This document shows, in pieces, positions 17,320-26,821 of a DNA stretch of 46,731 bases. Each line of letters begins with the position of its first letter. Positions within the stretch are counted from its first letter, which is position 1. The position numbers and the translations under genes were made by a program. The stretch comes from Rhodanobacter lindaniclasticus (GTDB lineage: Bacteria > Pseudomonadota > Gammaproteobacteria > Xanthomonadales > Rhodanobacteraceae), in assembly GCF_004799035.1 (NCBI RefSeq), contig NZ_MWIO01000037.1:1-46731 (forward strand), read 5' to 3'. The notes beneath the pieces were generated by a model. That model ran no database searches, was not told where the DNA came from, and was given only the letters and a program-made list of their open reading frames with translations.

Positions 17320-18707
17320 AACAGGCGATTGACCAGACGGGCGAGTTGCGTGCGATTCAGGCGGCGCAGCAGCCGACGCACTTCGGGCGGGTACCGGCGC
17401 GGGCTTTCCAGCGCGCGGTAATCGGCCAGCTGCACGGCATGCCGACGCAGTGCCGCCCATTCCGCCTGGTGCTGCGCGTGCAACCGTTTCGTCGGGTCAC
17501 GCAGCAGCAGGCCATTTTCCAGGTCCAGCGACCAGGCACGCGGGTTGAGGTTGTGGCCGGTCAGCACGGCCACGTCGTCATCCATGAACAGTCCTTTCAG
17601 GTGGTAGCTGTTGTCGCCATCGCGCCACAGGTGCAGCCGCAGCTGGCCGGCCTCGATCTGCGCGCGATGCGTGCGCGCGAAGCGGCGCAGGTTGTGCTCG
17701 TACAGGTAGGGCAGCAGGCCGATGGTGCGGAACGGCTGCTCCGGCGGGATGTAGAAATCGTTGGCGGTCTTGTCGCCGACCATGATGTCGATGCGGCAGC
17801 CGCGCCGCAGCAGCTGGCCGAGCACGGCGCGCACCGGGCGCGGCAGGTTGAAGTACGGGGTGAGCAGGATCACCCGTTGCCGCGCGCCGCGCAGCAGTGC
17901 CAGCAGCACCGCATCGAGCTGGTTGTCGCGACCGAAACCCAGCAACGGGGTCACCGCCACCTCGCCGGGCCCGGGCTCCGTCGCCGACACCTCGTAGCGC
18001 GCGTGCTGCAGTTGCTCGCGCAGCAGGCGAATCTGCGGCTGCAGGTTCCGCGTGCGCGGCACCCCGGGCAAGTCCAGTCGGCGCACCGCGGCGCTGTCGG
18101 CCAGCTCGCGCTGCACGAAGGCGGCCATCGAATCGGCCAGCGGCGCATGGCGCAGCAGGTGATAGCGGTCGAGCCGGTAGCGTCGGTGCCGCGCCAGGTA
18201 GACGTCGTTGAGGCTGGCACCGCTGTAGAGCACCGCGTCGTCGATCACGAAACCCTTCAGGTGCAGCACGCCGAACAGCTCGCGGTTCTGCACCGGCACG
18301 CCGTAGATCTCGACGCCCGGGCCGAGGCGCTCGGCGTACTCGCGGTACATGCCGGCGTTGCCTTCGCTCTTCTGCTTGCCGATCAGGCCGCGTTGCGCCC
18401 GATGCCAGTCGACGAACACCGAAACCTGCAGCTCCGGCCGGCGCGCCTTCGCCGCGTACAAGGCGTCGAGCACCTCGCGCCCGCCGTCGTCGTCCTGCAG
18501 GTACAGGGTCACGATCACGATGCGCCGGGTCGCCGCGGCGATCAGCTCCAGCAGGGTTCGCCGGAACGCGGCGGCATCCGCCAGCGTGGCGATCGACGCG
18601 GCCGGCACGGCGAACGCGGGCAGCTCGTCCAGCGCCACGCGGGTGGCGCGTCGAAACGGCAAGATGCGTCGCGCCAGGCGACGCGGCGCGCCGATCAGAC
18701 GGTTCAT
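17316..18707 (-). CDS. pssA: CDP-diacylglycerol--serine O-phosphatidyltransferase, PLD superfamily type
   Basis: A 463-residue protein closely resembling E. coli PssA in length and order of motifs: VDWHRAQRG, VLHLKGFVIDD (first HxK, H149/K151), VLYSGASLNDVYL, ICTPYF-like LLTPYFNLP, VGDKTANDFYIP, YHLKGLFMDD (second HxK) and TGHNLNPRAWSLDLEN. It makes phosphatidylserine, the precursor of phosphatidylethanolamine, at the inner membrane or on ribosomes. It converges with the acetyltransferase gene. Confidence 0.95.
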   Translation of the reverse strand: MNRLIGAPRRLARRILPFRRATRVALDELPAFAVPAASIATLADAAAFRRTLLELIAAATRRIVIVTLYLQDDDGGREVLDALYAAKARRPELQVSVFVDWHRAQRGLIGKQKSEGNAGMYREYAERLGPGVEIYGVPVQNRELFGVLHLKGFVIDDAVLYSGASLNDVYLARHRRYRLDRYHLLRHAPLADSMAAFVQRELADSAAVRRLDLPGVPRTRNLQPQIRLLREQLQHARYEVSATEPGPGEVAVTPLLGFGRDNQLDAVLLALLRGARQRVILLTPYFNLPRPVRAVLGQLLRRGCRIDIMVGDKTANDFYIPPEQPFRTIGLLPYLYEHNLRRFARTHRAQIEAGQLRLHLWRDGDNSYHLKGLFMDDDVAVLTGHNLNPRAWSLDLENGLLLRDPTKRLHAQHQAEWAALRRHAVQLADYRALESPRRYPPEVRRLLRRLNRTQLARLVNRLL

Positions 18708-18771
18708 CGGCGGCCCGACTCGTGCAGGCAGGCGTAGGCGCGTTCCATCACGCGCCTGTGGTCCACCACGC

Positions 18772-19170
18772 TCAATGGCCCTTGATCGGGAAGGTCTGCA
18801 CCTCGCCCTGGGCCGAGCGCGCCGCGGCCGGCTGGCCGGCCGGCTTGAGCGTCGTGCTGCCGCACTGGTACGCGCCCCACGGCTGCGAGCCGTCGGCCGG
18901 TTCGGCCAGCGGCTTGATGGTGTCGGCGTTCATCTTGGCCGCCTCGTTGCGGGCGAGCACTTCCAGTTCGTCGCGCACCTTGATGTCGTTGCGGTCGACC
19001 GGGCCGACGCGGTTCATCACCGAGACGGTGACCTTGCCCAGTTCGCGGCAACTGGAAACGTCGCCGGACCAGGCGGTGCGCACGTTCTTGCCGGCCGGAT
19101 CCAGGGTGATGCCCCAGCTGCAGGCGCCGAGCAACAGGACGGGGACGAGCAACAACAGGGTCTTGCGCAT
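18772..19170 (-). CDS. DUF4156-like lipoprotein
   Basis: A 132-residue protein with a lipoprotein signal (MRKTLLLLVPVLLLGACS; lipobox LGAC). The mature part has VRTAWSGDVSSCRELGKVTVSV, RVGPVDRNDIKVRDELEVLARNEAAKMNADTI and a later YQC, the pattern of DUF4156 envelope lipoproteins of unknown role. The start at 19170 opens the signal peptide; the longer frame to 19200 adds ten residues without support. Confidence 0.78.
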   Translation of the reverse strand: MRKTLLLLVPVLLLGACSWGITLDPAGKNVRTAWSGDVSSCRELGKVTVSVMNRVGPVDRNDIKVRDELEVLARNEAAKMNADTIKPLAEPADGSQPWGAYQCGSTTLKPAGQPAAARSAQGEVQTFPIKGH

Positions 19171-19312
19171 GGGTGACTCCGCGGCAGGTCTTGAGGACAT
19201 GAAAGAGGTCGGACCAGGTTGATCCGGCCGCCATCGTAACGCGCCGGCGCGCCGGCGTCCCTCGGTCCATCCGCCGGTTGCCGCGCCGGTTCAGCCGGCG
19301 CGGCAGCGCGAC

Positions 19313-22192
19313 TCACTTCGTCGACTTGGCCGCCACCGGCTTGCCGTCGGCGTCGAGCACCTCGACCGAGCCGAGCTTCAGCGCGCGGATCGGCGACTCG
19401 ATCCTGGCCAGGTCACCGACGATCACCCAGGTCAGCTGATCCGGGTGGATGATCTCCTTCGCCGCGGCCTCCACCGACGCATCGCTCTGCGCTTCGATGC
19501 GCGACTTCAGGGTCTGCACGTAGTCGTCCGGGCGGTTGTACAGGGCGATGCCCTGCATGGCGCCCATCACCGCCTGGGTGGTCTGGTACTGGCCCGGCAT
19601 GCTGCGCACGTCGCCGACCTTGATCTTGCTGATCTCCTGCGCGGTCAGCGGCTTGTCGCCGATCACCCCGCGCGCTTCCTTCAGCATCTCGCTGACCGAC
19701 GCCGCGGTCTTGTCGGTCTGCACCGGCGCGTAGAGCATGAACGGGCGCTGCCCCACCGCGTTCTGCAGGAAGCTGAAGGCACCATAGGCCCAGTGCTTGT
19801 CCTCGCGCAGGTTCATGTTGAGGCGCGAGGTGAAGCTGCCGCCGAAGGCGCCGTTCATGGTCTGGATCTGCAGGTTGTTGGGCGCCTCGGTCGACGGCGC
19901 CAGGCTGCCGGCGAGGATCAGGCTCTGCTGCGCCCCGGGGCGATTGACCAGGAATACGCGCACGTCTTTCGGCGGCGCGACCTTGCCGATGTTCTTGGCC
20001 GGCACCTTGCTCGCCGGCGCCTTCCAGTTGCCGAACACCGCGTTCAACTGCGGGATGATCTTCGCCATCGTGGTGTCGCCGGCCACCAGGATCTTCATGT
20101 TGTCCGGGCGGATGTAGTCGGTCATGAACCGGCGCATGTCGGCGTCGGTCAGCGACTTGATCGAATCTTCGGTGCCCGAGCCGGTGAACGGGATCGCGTA
20201 GGCGTGACCCTTGCCGTACAGCAGCGGCGGCAGGGTGCGCAGCGCGATGCCGGTGGGTTGGCTCTTCTCCTGGGCGATGCCGGCCAGCCACTGGCCGCGC
20301 AGGCGGCTGACGTCGGCGTCGCGGAACGCCGGGTTGCGCACGATGTCGGCAAACAGGTCGAGCGAAGGCTTGAGCTGGTCGTCCAGCGCGTTCAGCGAGG
20401 CATTGCAGTAGTCCAGCCCGCAACCGCTGGCGATGATCGCGCCCAGGCGCTGCTTGCGCTTGGCGATCTCGACCGAATCGAGGTCCCTGGTGCCCTCATC
20501 GAGCATCGACATGGTGAAGCTGGAGGTGCCCAGCTTGCGGCCCTGGTCGGCGGCGTAACCGGCGTCGAACAGCAACTGCATCTGCACCGCCGGCACGCCG
20601 TGGCGTTCGGCCAGGACCACCTCGACGCCATTGTCGAGCTTGCCGTGCTGCAGGGTCGGGAAGGCGAGGTCGGGGAAGCTGGCCACTTCGGGCACGCCCT
20701 TGCTGCGATCGACGTCGCTGGCCACGGTCTTGTAATCGCCCTTGGGCGTGAGCACCGGCGCCGGCGCGCCGGACGCGGCGGCGCGGCCGGCCACGGTGGC
20801 CATGTCGGTGTCCTCGACCTTGCCCGGCACCACGGTCAGGGTGTAGTCGCCCCGGGCGATCCACTTGGCGGCCACCGCCTTGACGCTGGCCGGCGTGGCC
20901 GCCATCAGGGTGCTGAAGTCTTTCAGGTACTGCCCCGGATCGCCGTGGTACAGCTGGCCCTGGGCGAGGATCGAGGCCTGCGTGTTGACGCGCTCCAGTC
21001 CGCGCACGAAGGAGGCGCGGGTTTCGGTCTTGACCCGCGCCAGCTCGTCGGCGGTGGGGCCGTCCTTGAGGAACTTCCGCCATTCGTCGGCGATCGCGGC
21101 CTCGACCCTGGCCGGGTCCGCGCCCTTCTTCACATCGACCTGCAGCTGGAACAGGCTGGCCAGTGAATGCTGCTCGACGTAGACGGAGACGCTGTCGGCC
21201 AGCTTGTCCTGGTAGACCAGGCGCTGGTACAGCCGCGAGGTCTTGCTGCCGCCGAGTACGGCGGCGGCCAGCTCCAGCAGGTTCTCGTCATGGCTGCCGC
21301 GCGGCGGCACGTTCCATTCGCGGTAGATGCGCGTCTGCGCCACGTTGTCGGTCATCGTGCCGCGGGTGGACTTGTCGCGCGCGGCGATCCACGGCTGCGG
21401 CCGGGGCAGCTGCGGACCGGCGGCGATGTCGCCGAAGTACTTCAGCATCTTTTCCTTGGCCACCGCCGGCGTGATGTCGCCGGCCAGCACCACCACCGTG
21501 TTGGCCGCGCCGTAGTAGTCGCGGAACCACTGCTTGACGTCGCCCAGCGAGGCGGCGTTCAAATCCGCCATCGAGCCGATGGTGTCGTGGTGGTAGGGAT
21601 GGTTGGCCGGGAACGCCTCGGCCTGGATCAGTTCGCTGGCGCGGCCGTAGGGCTGGTTTTCGCCCTGGCGCTTTTCGTTCTGCACCACGCCGCGCTGCTC
21701 GTCGAGCTGCGGCTGGCCGATCGCGCCCAGCAGGTGGCCCATGCGGTCGGATTCCATCCACAGCGCCATGTCCAGCGCGGTGGTCGGCACGGTCTCGAAA
21801 TAGTTGGTGCGGTCGAGCCAGGTGGTGCCGTTCTGGTCGGTGGCACCGGCCAGCTCGAACGGCTTGAAGAACTCGTCCTGGTGATTCTCCGAACCCTGGA
21901 ACATCAGGTGCTCGAACAGGTGCGCGAAGCCGGTCTTGCCCTTGGGCTCGTAGGAGGAGCCGACGTGATACCACACGCTCACCGCCACCACCGGCGCCTT
22001 GTGGTCTTCATGCACCAGCACGGTCAGGCCGTTGGGCAACACGAAGCGGGAATAGGCCAGGTCGGGGATCTGCTGCGTCGCTGCAGCGGTGGCCTCGGCC
22101 GCGTGCACCGCGGGCACGGCCAGCAGCGTCGGCGCGGCGACTCCGAACGTGAGCAGGCCGGATACGAGCAGGGCAAGCGGCGTTTTTTTCAC
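19313..22192 (-). CDS. M16 family zinc peptidase, two fused M16 domains, exported
   Basis: A 959-residue protein. A GTG at 22192 is preceded by AGGAGG at ideal spacing and opens the signal peptide VKKTPLALLVSGLLTFG, cleaved near VHAAEA. The N-terminal M16 domain has the inverted zinc motif HLFEH within FAHLFEHLMFQGSEN and a downstream QRGVVQNEKRQ. The second half repeats the fold without the zinc motif (LLFDAGYAADQGRKLG). Such pitrilysin-like periplasmic or outer-membrane-associated proteases degrade peptides. The longer frame to 22423 is upstream non-coding sequence. Confidence 0.92.
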   Translation of the reverse strand: MKKTPLALLVSGLLTFGVAAPTLLAVPAVHAAEATAAATQQIPDLAYSRFVLPNGLTVLVHEDHKAPVVAVSVWYHVGSSYEPKGKTGFAHLFEHLMFQGSENHQDEFFKPFELAGATDQNGTTWLDRTNYFETVPTTALDMALWMESDRMGHLLGAIGQPQLDEQRGVVQNEKRQGENQPYGRASELIQAEAFPANHPYHHDTIGSMADLNAASLGDVKQWFRDYYGAANTVVVLAGDITPAVAKEKMLKYFGDIAAGPQLPRPQPWIAARDKSTRGTMTDNVAQTRIYREWNVPPRGSHDENLLELAAAVLGGSKTSRLYQRLVYQDKLADSVSVYVEQHSLASLFQLQVDVKKGADPARVEAAIADEWRKFLKDGPTADELARVKTETRASFVRGLERVNTQASILAQGQLYHGDPGQYLKDFSTLMAATPASVKAVAAKWIARGDYTLTVVPGKVEDTDMATVAGRAAASGAPAPVLTPKGDYKTVASDVDRSKGVPEVASFPDLAFPTLQHGKLDNGVEVVLAERHGVPAVQMQLLFDAGYAADQGRKLGTSSFTMSMLDEGTRDLDSVEIAKRKQRLGAIIASGCGLDYCNASLNALDDQLKPSLDLFADIVRNPAFRDADVSRLRGQWLAGIAQEKSQPTGIALRTLPPLLYGKGHAYAIPFTGSGTEDSIKSLTDADMRRFMTDYIRPDNMKILVAGDTTMAKIIPQLNAVFGNWKAPASKVPAKNIGKVAPPKDVRVFLVNRPGAQQSLILAGSLAPSTEAPNNLQIQTMNGAFGGSFTSRLNMNLREDKHWAYGAFSFLQNAVGQRPFMLYAPVQTDKTAASVSEMLKEARGVIGDKPLTAQEISKIKVGDVRSMPGQYQTTQAVMGAMQGIALYNRPDDYVQTLKSRIEAQSDASVEAAAKEIIHPDQLTWVIVGDLARIESPIRALKLGSVEVLDADGKPVAAKSTK

Positions 22193-22302
22193 GGTGAACC
22201 TCCTGTTTTGCGCGAATGGTCGAAGCAGGCTAACCGGCGCCTCCGGGCACCGCAAATGACAGGTGGCACAGCCGGCATGCACGAGACGACGCGGCGGCCG
22301 GC

Positions 22303-22336
22303 TGTCCGGCGGCAACCGGACAAGTGTCCGCGGACA
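22303..22336. promoter_or_regulatory. Two TGTCC/GGACA dyads, possible enhancer sites of a sigma-54 activator
   Basis: TGTCCGG (22303-22309) and CCGGACA (22316-22322) form one dyad; TGTCCGCGGACA (22325-22336) is a second, perfect one. They lie about 70-100 bases upstream of the -24/-12 promoter at 22405, the usual place for binding by an enhancer-binding protein. TGTC-type sites are bound by some such activators, for example PilR. The activator here is unknown. Confidence 0.5.
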
Positions 22337-22403
22337 ACCTTCCGAACGCCGAAGGCGGCACTCAAATCTTGAAAAATCAACATGTTGCCAGCATATAAGG
22401 ACG

Positions 22404-22418
22404 TGGCACGAGGATTGC
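22404..22418 (+). promoter_or_regulatory. Sigma-54 (RpoN) type -24/-12 promoter
   Basis: TGGCACGAGGATTGC matches the RpoN consensus TGGCACG-N4-TTGC, with GG and GC exactly ten bases apart. Transcription would start near 22430, giving a short leader before the GTG at 22464 with GGAG at 22452. A weaker sigma-70-like pair (TTGAAA 22369, TATAAG 22394, spacing 19) is also present just upstream. Confidence 0.65.
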
Positions 22419-22463
22419 CTCAATAGGGCAGCAAGGCCCTACTCACGCATTGGAGATGTAATC

Positions 22464-22670
22464 GTGAAATTCGAGACTTTCATGCTGCACGGACTGTTCA
22501 TTGCCAGCTTGCTGGTGTGCAGCCTCATTCTTGCCGCCATGGTGACCACCTCGACAACCATGCCGGTGCAACTGGCCCACGAGAACGGCATCGGTGCGCA
22601 ACTGCTCGCGACACCGAGCAGCTGCGCGCTGCCGCCGGACGGCGTGATCTGCCCGCGCGTGGCCGGCTGA
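22464..22670 (+). CDS. 68-residue small membrane protein behind a sigma-54 promoter
   Basis: The GTG start at 22464 follows GGAG by eight bases. Residues about 6-28 ([22 protein letters not shown]) form one transmembrane helix; the polar tail ends [17 protein letters not shown] with two cysteines. I do not recognise a family. It is alone between the divergent M16 gene and trmL, which starts 25 bases downstream and could share its transcript. The helix and the promoter argue that it is a real gene. Confidence 0.6.
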   Translation: MKFETFMLHGLFIASLLVCSLILAAMVTTSTTMPVQLAHENGIGAQLLATPSSCALPPDGVICPRVAG

Positions 22671-22695
22671 GCATGACGCGGGCGATAATGCACGG

Positions 22696-23169
22696 ATGCT
22701 CCACGTCATCCTGCATCGCCCCGAGATTCCTCCCAACACCGGCAACGTGATTCGCCTTTGCGCGAACACCGGCGCCACGCTGCACCTGGTGCGCCCGCTG
22801 GGTTTCGAGCTGGATGATGCCCGCCTGCGCCGCGCCGGACTGGACTACCACGAATACGCCCGCGTCGCGGTGCACGACGACCTGCCGGCCTGCCTCGCCG
22901 CGCTCGACGCGCCGCGCGTGTTCGCCTTCACCACCCGCGGCAGCGTGGCCCACGTCGACGTCCACTACGCCGACGGAGATGCGCTGCTGTTCGGCTGCGA
23001 AACCGCCGGCCTGCCAGGCGAGGTGCTGGAGTCCATTCCGACGGCGCAGCGCCTGCGCCTGCCGATGTGTCCGGACAGCCGCAGCCTGAACCTGTCGAAC
23101 ACCGTCGCCGTGGCCGTCTATGAAGCCTGGCGCCAACTCGGTTTTGCCGGCGCCGCCCGAACCCCGTAG
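22696..23169 (+). CDS. trmL: tRNA (cytidine(34)-2'-O)-methyltransferase
   Basis: A 157-residue SPOUT methyltransferase, the usual TrmL length. The motifs [41 protein letters not shown] and [16 protein letters not shown] form the knotted SAM site. It methylates the wobble ribose of two tRNA-Leu isoacceptors. The ATG at 22696 is the only sensible start. Confidence 0.94.
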   Translation: MLHVILHRPEIPPNTGNVIRLCANTGATLHLVRPLGFELDDARLRRAGLDYHEYARVAVHDDLPACLAALDAPRVFAFTTRGSVAHVDVHYADGDALLFGCETAGLPGEVLESIPTAQRLRLPMCPDSRSLNLSNTVAVAVYEAWRQLGFAGAARTP

Positions 23170-23198
23170 ATCGCGGCCCGCACGGCTACAATTGGCGG

Positions 23199-23849
23199 AT
23201 GAACGCCGCCACCCCCAATGCCTGGATGCCGCAGCCGCTGCGCAAGCTCGCCGGGCGCGCGCTGGAAACCGCGCTCAACCATACGCTCTCGCTCGATCCC
23301 GACACGCAACAGCGGCTGGCCGTGCTGGAGGGACACAGCGTGCAGTTGCATCTGCGCGGGCCGGAGCTGGCGCTGGCCATCACGGTCGACGATGCGCGAC
23401 TGAAAGTCGGCCCGCCGCACGACGGCAGCCAGCTGAAGGTGGCCGCCACGCCCGGCAGCCTGCTGGCGATGCTGCTGCGCCGCGACGACGACGGCATCGC
23501 GCCGGGCAAGGTGGAGATCGCCGGCGACGCCGAGCTGGCGCGCCGGCTGGAGAAACTGGCCGGCAAGTTCGCCCCGGATTTCGAGGAGGCCTTCGCGCGC
23601 AGCTTCGGCGACGTGCTCGGCGTGCCGCTGGCCAGGGCCGTGCGCAAGGGCCTCGCCCATGCCCGCGAATCCGGCGCCCACCTCACCGAGGATGCCGCCG
23701 ACTGGGTGCGCGACGAGGCCCGCGTGGCGCTGGCGCCGGGCGAAGTCGACAGCTTTCTCGACGAAGTGGACAGCCTGCGCGAGCACAGCGAGCGGTTGGC
23801 CGCACGCGTGCAGCGGCTGGCCCGGCAACTGCAGGGCGACGCCGCGTGA
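23199..23849 (+). CDS. ubiJ: Ubiquinone biosynthesis accessory factor UbiJ (SCP2 domain)
   Basis: A 216-residue protein with an SCP2-like lipid-binding N-terminal part ([52 protein letters not shown]) and a coiled C-terminal part ([27 protein letters not shown]), as in UbiJ. It helps assemble the soluble ubiquinone biosynthesis complex. Its TGA overlaps the GTG of ubiB (GTGA, 23846-23849), so the two are coupled. No ubiE precedes it in this window. Confidence 0.9.
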   Translation: MNAATPNAWMPQPLRKLAGRALETALNHTLSLDPDTQQRLAVLEGHSVQLHLRGPELALAITVDDARLKVGPPHDGSQLKVAATPGSLLAMLLRRDDDGIAPGKVEIAGDAELARRLEKLAGKFAPDFEEAFARSFGDVLGVPLARAVRKGLAHARESGAHLTEDAADWVRDEARVALAPGEVDSFLDEVDSLREHSERLAARVQRLARQLQGDAA

Positions 23850-25495
23850 CGCCGCTGCGCGTGGTGCCGCGCCTGCTGCGGGTGGCCTCGGTGCTGCTGG
23901 CGTGGCGGCTGGACGAACTGGTCGACGCCGCGCACCTGTTCCGGCCGCTGAAACTGCTGCGGCTGCTGCTGGCGCGGCCGCGCCCCAACGTGGCCAGCCT
24001 GTCGCGCGGCGAGCGCCTGCGGCGGGCGCTGACCGAGCTGGGGCCGATCTTCGTCAAGGCCGGCCAGGTGCTGTCCACCCGCCGCGACCTCGTGCCGGCC
24101 GACATCGCTGACGAACTGTCGTTGCTGCAGGACCAGGTCGCACCGTTCCCCGGCAGCGAGGCGCGTGCCATCGTCGAGCAGGAATTGAGACTTCCGATTG
24201 GACGTCTATACGCCCGTTTCGACGAGACGCCGCTGGCCTCGGCCTCGATCGCCCAGGTGCATGCCGCCACCCTGGCCGACGGCCGCGAGGTGGTGGTGAA
24301 GGTGCTGCGCCCCGGCATCGATGCGCAGATCGCCCGCGACGTGAAGTTGCTGCGCTCGCTGGGCGAGCTGGCCCGGCGCTGGCACCCGAACGCCGACAAG
24401 ATCCGTCCGCTCGACGTGGTCGCCGAAGTCGAGAAGATGCTGGAAAACGAACTCGACCTGCAGCGCGAAGGCGCCAGCGCCAGCCTGCTCAAGCGCAATT
24501 TCGCCAGCGGCGTGGACCTGTACGTACCCGAAGTGCACTGGGAACTGACCAGCGCCCGCGTACTCACGCTGGAACGCGTGCACGGTATCAGCTCGGACGA
24601 CATCGCCGCCATCGATGCGGCCGGCCTCGATCGCAAGGCCCTGGCCGCCAAGGGCGTGCGGGTGTTCTACGAACAGGTGTTCCGCGATAACTTCTTCCAC
24701 GCCGATGCCCACCCCGGCAACATCTGGGTGGATCCGTCACGCCTCGACGAGCCGCGCTTCATCGCGCTGGACTTCGGCATCATGGGCTCGCTGCCGGAGG
24801 CCGACCAGTACTGGCTGGCGCAGAACTTCATCGCGCTGTTCGAGCGTGACTATGCGCGCATCGCGCAATTGCACGTGGCCGCCGGCTGGATGCCGTCAAC
24901 AGTGCGGCTGGACGAGCTGGAGGCGGCGGTGCGTACCGTGTGCGAGCCGTACTTCACCCGGCCGCTGTCGCAGATCTCGCTGGCGGAACTGGTGGTCAAG
25001 CTGTTCCAGACCGCGCGTCGCTTCGAGCTGACCCTGCAGCCGCAGCTGATCCTGCTGCAGAAGACCCTGCTCAACATCGAGGGCGTGGGCCGCATGCTCG
25101 ATCCGGAGATCGACATCTGGGCAGTGGCGCATCCGGTGCTCAAGCGCATCCTGCGCCAACGCTACAGCCCGCTGCGCACCCTGCGCGACGTGCGCAAGCG
25201 GCTGCCCGAATGGCTGCACCACGCGCCGGAGTTCCCCGAACTGGTGCGCGATGCGCTGCGGGAGATCGGCCGCGGCGAACGACGCGAGCTGGCCGATTCC
25301 GTGACCCTCAAGCTCGCGCTGGACAATGCACGCCGCCAACACAGGACACTGGCCTGCAGCTTGCTCGGCAGCACGTTGCTGATCGGCGCCGCCCTGTTGT
25401 GGACGCTGGCCCCGCAACACGGCATCTGGCCGCCGCTGGGCGCCGGCTTCGCAGGATTGCTCGTTTTCGCGATCGGCTGGCCACGCCCGCGATGA
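23846..25495 (+). CDS. ubiB: Ubiquinone biosynthesis protein UbiB (ABC1/ADCK kinase-like)
   Basis: A 549-residue member of the UbiB/ADCK family. The KxGQ motif is in [20 protein letters not shown], the A-rich loop in [10 protein letters not shown], the lysine in [10 protein letters not shown], and the catalytic-loop region in [14 protein letters not shown] followed by [11 protein letters not shown]. Two transmembrane helices end the protein ([20 protein letters not shown] and [14 protein letters not shown]). The GTG start overlapping ubiJ fits the family N-terminus ([17 protein letters not shown]). It is an atypical ATPase needed for ubiquinone synthesis. Confidence 0.95.
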   Translation: MTPLRVVPRLLRVASVLLAWRLDELVDAAHLFRPLKLLRLLLARPRPNVASLSRGERLRRALTELGPIFVKAGQVLSTRRDLVPADIADELSLLQDQVAPFPGSEARAIVEQELRLPIGRLYARFDETPLASASIAQVHAATLADGREVVVKVLRPGIDAQIARDVKLLRSLGELARRWHPNADKIRPLDVVAEVEKMLENELDLQREGASASLLKRNFASGVDLYVPEVHWELTSARVLTLERVHGISSDDIAAIDAAGLDRKALAAKGVRVFYEQVFRDNFFHADAHPGNIWVDPSRLDEPRFIALDFGIMGSLPEADQYWLAQNFIALFERDYARIAQLHVAAGWMPSTVRLDELEAAVRTVCEPYFTRPLSQISLAELVVKLFQTARRFELTLQPQLILLQKTLLNIEGVGRMLDPEIDIWAVAHPVLKRILRQRYSPLRTLRDVRKRLPEWLHHAPEFPELVRDALREIGRGERRELADSVTLKLALDNARRQHRTLACSLLGSTLLIGAALLWTLAPQHGIWPPLGAGFAGLLVFAIGWPRPR

Positions 25496-25499
25496 CCGC

Positions 25500-25556
25500 G
25501 TAGGGCGGGCAATGCCCGCCGCCTCGCGCAGGAGCTGGCGGGCAGTGCCCGCCCTG
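25500..25556. repeat. GTAG-type REP pair downstream of ubiB
   Basis: GTAGGGCGGGCAATGCCCGCC faces GGCGGGCAGTGCCCGCCCTGC. It is the same family as the elements at 17246 and 31591. It fills the gap between ubiB and truC and may also reduce read-through. Confidence 0.75.
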
Positions 25557-25589
25557 CATCGCTGTCGCACACTCCCTCAACGAACCACG

Positions 25590-26306
25590 ATGATCGAGAT
25601 TCTGCATCAGGACGACGCGCTGATCGCGGTGAACAAGCCCGCGAACCTGGCCGTGCATCGGTCGAAGTTCGTGGGACCGGCCGACGAATTCCTGATCGAC
25701 CTGCTGCGTGAGCAGGTCGGCGACAACGTGTACCTGGCGCATCGGCTCGACCGCGCCACCAGCGGGGTGCTGCTGGTGGCGCGCAGCAAGGAGGTGGCCT
25801 CGGCGCTGGGCGAACAGTTCATGCAGCGCACCGTGCACAAGCAGTATCTCGTCGTGGTGCGCGGCTGGCCGGAGCCGGCCGAAGGCGTGATCGACTATGC
25901 CCTGCCCGGCTCGCGCGAGACCGGCCCGCGCCGCGAAGCGCGCACGCATTACCGGCGACTGGCCACGACCGAGGTGCCGATCGCACTCGGTCGCTATCCG
26001 CAACAACGCTATGCGCTGCTGCTGGCGGAACCCGAGAGCGGCCGCTTCCGCCAGATCCGCAAGCACCTCGCGCACATCCACCACCCGGTGATCGGCGACT
26101 GCCAGCACGGCCGCGGCGACCACAACCGGCTGTACAAGCAGCACTTCGGTTGCCACCGCATGCTGCTGCACGCATGGCGGATTTCTTTCGCGCATCCGGT
26201 GAGTGGCACGCCGATGCAACTGGAGGCGCCGCTGGATGACGCGTATGCCGGGTTGCTTGATCGCTTCGGCTGGCGCCTTGCAGCAGGCGTGGGTGGAGAG
26301 GGGTGA
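25590..26306 (+). CDS. truC: tRNA pseudouridine(65) synthase
   Basis: A 238-residue RluA-family pseudouridine synthase of TruC length. The start IEILHQDDALIAVNKPANLAVH, catalytic aspartate D54 in AHRLDRATSGVLLVA, GRFRQIRKHLAHIHHPVIGD and HRMLLHAWRISFAHP fit TruC, which modifies U65 in tRNA. The C-terminal residues (AAGVGGEG) are encoded by the start of the GA-rich hairpin element that follows. Confidence 0.9.
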   Translation: MIEILHQDDALIAVNKPANLAVHRSKFVGPADEFLIDLLREQVGDNVYLAHRLDRATSGVLLVARSKEVASALGEQFMQRTVHKQYLVVVRGWPEPAEGVIDYALPGSRETGPRREARTHYRRLATTEVPIALGRYPQQRYALLLAEPESGRFRQIRKHLAHIHHPVIGDCQHGRGDHNRLYKQHFGCHRMLLHAWRISFAHPVSGTPMQLEAPLDDAYAGLLDRFGWRLAAGVGGEG

Positions 26307-26374
26307 GGAATGAGAGAGACGCCGCGGCACGGCTTGCCTTCGCTCTCTCTCTTCACTCCTCTCCACTCGCTCCC
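26291..26374. repeat. GA/CT-rich long hairpin, copy 1
   Basis: GGTGGAGAGGGGTGAGG with ATGAGAGAG on the left pairs imperfectly with CTCTCTCTCTTCACTCC and TCTCCACTCGC on the right, around a loop containing GCGGCACGGC. The composition and loop match the more perfect element at 33517, so these are two members of a dispersed family. The left arm overlaps the end of truC. Confidence 0.6.
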
Positions 26375-26398
26375 CCGCTTCTCCCCTAAACTTCCCCC

Positions 26399-26821
26399 AT
26401 GCTGACCATCAGCCGCACCCTCGCCCTGCCCGACTCCGAACTGATCGAGCGCTTCCTGCGCGCCGACGGCCCCGGCGGGCAGCATGTGAACCGCACCGAG
26501 AGTGCGGTGGAGTTGCGCTTCGATGTGGCGGGTTCGCCGTCGCTGCCGGAGGAGGTGCGCACGCGGCTGCTGGCCCGGCGCGATCGCAGGCTCACCGCCG
26601 AAGGGGTGCTGGTGATCCAGGGTCGGCGCTTTCGCGACCAGGCACGCAACCGCGACGACGTGCGTGAGCGGCTGGCCGAGCTGATCCGCGGCGTGTTGCT
26701 GCCACCGAAACGGCGCGTGGCCACCAGACCGACCCGCGCCTCGAAGGAACGCCGCCTGGCCGGCAAGCAGCAGCGCGGCAGGATCAAGCAGACGCGCTCG
26801 CGCAAACCGGAGTTCGAATGA
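26399..26821 (+). CDS. arfB: Alternative ribosome-rescue factor (peptidyl-tRNA hydrolase) ArfB
   Basis: A 140-residue protein with the release-factor GGQ motif at residues 26-28 (GPGGQHVNRTESAVELRF) and a basic C-terminal tail (KRRVATRPTRASKERRLAGKQQRGRIKQTRS) that in ArfB enters the empty mRNA channel. It frees stalled ribosomes from truncated mRNA. Its TGA overlaps the ATG of the next gene (ATGA), so the two are cotranslated. Confidence 0.94.
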   Translation: MLTISRTLALPDSELIERFLRADGPGGQHVNRTESAVELRFDVAGSPSLPEEVRTRLLARRDRRLTAEGVLVIQGRRFRDQARNRDDVRERLAELIRGVLLPPKRRVATRPTRASKERRLAGKQQRGRIKQTRSRKPEFE

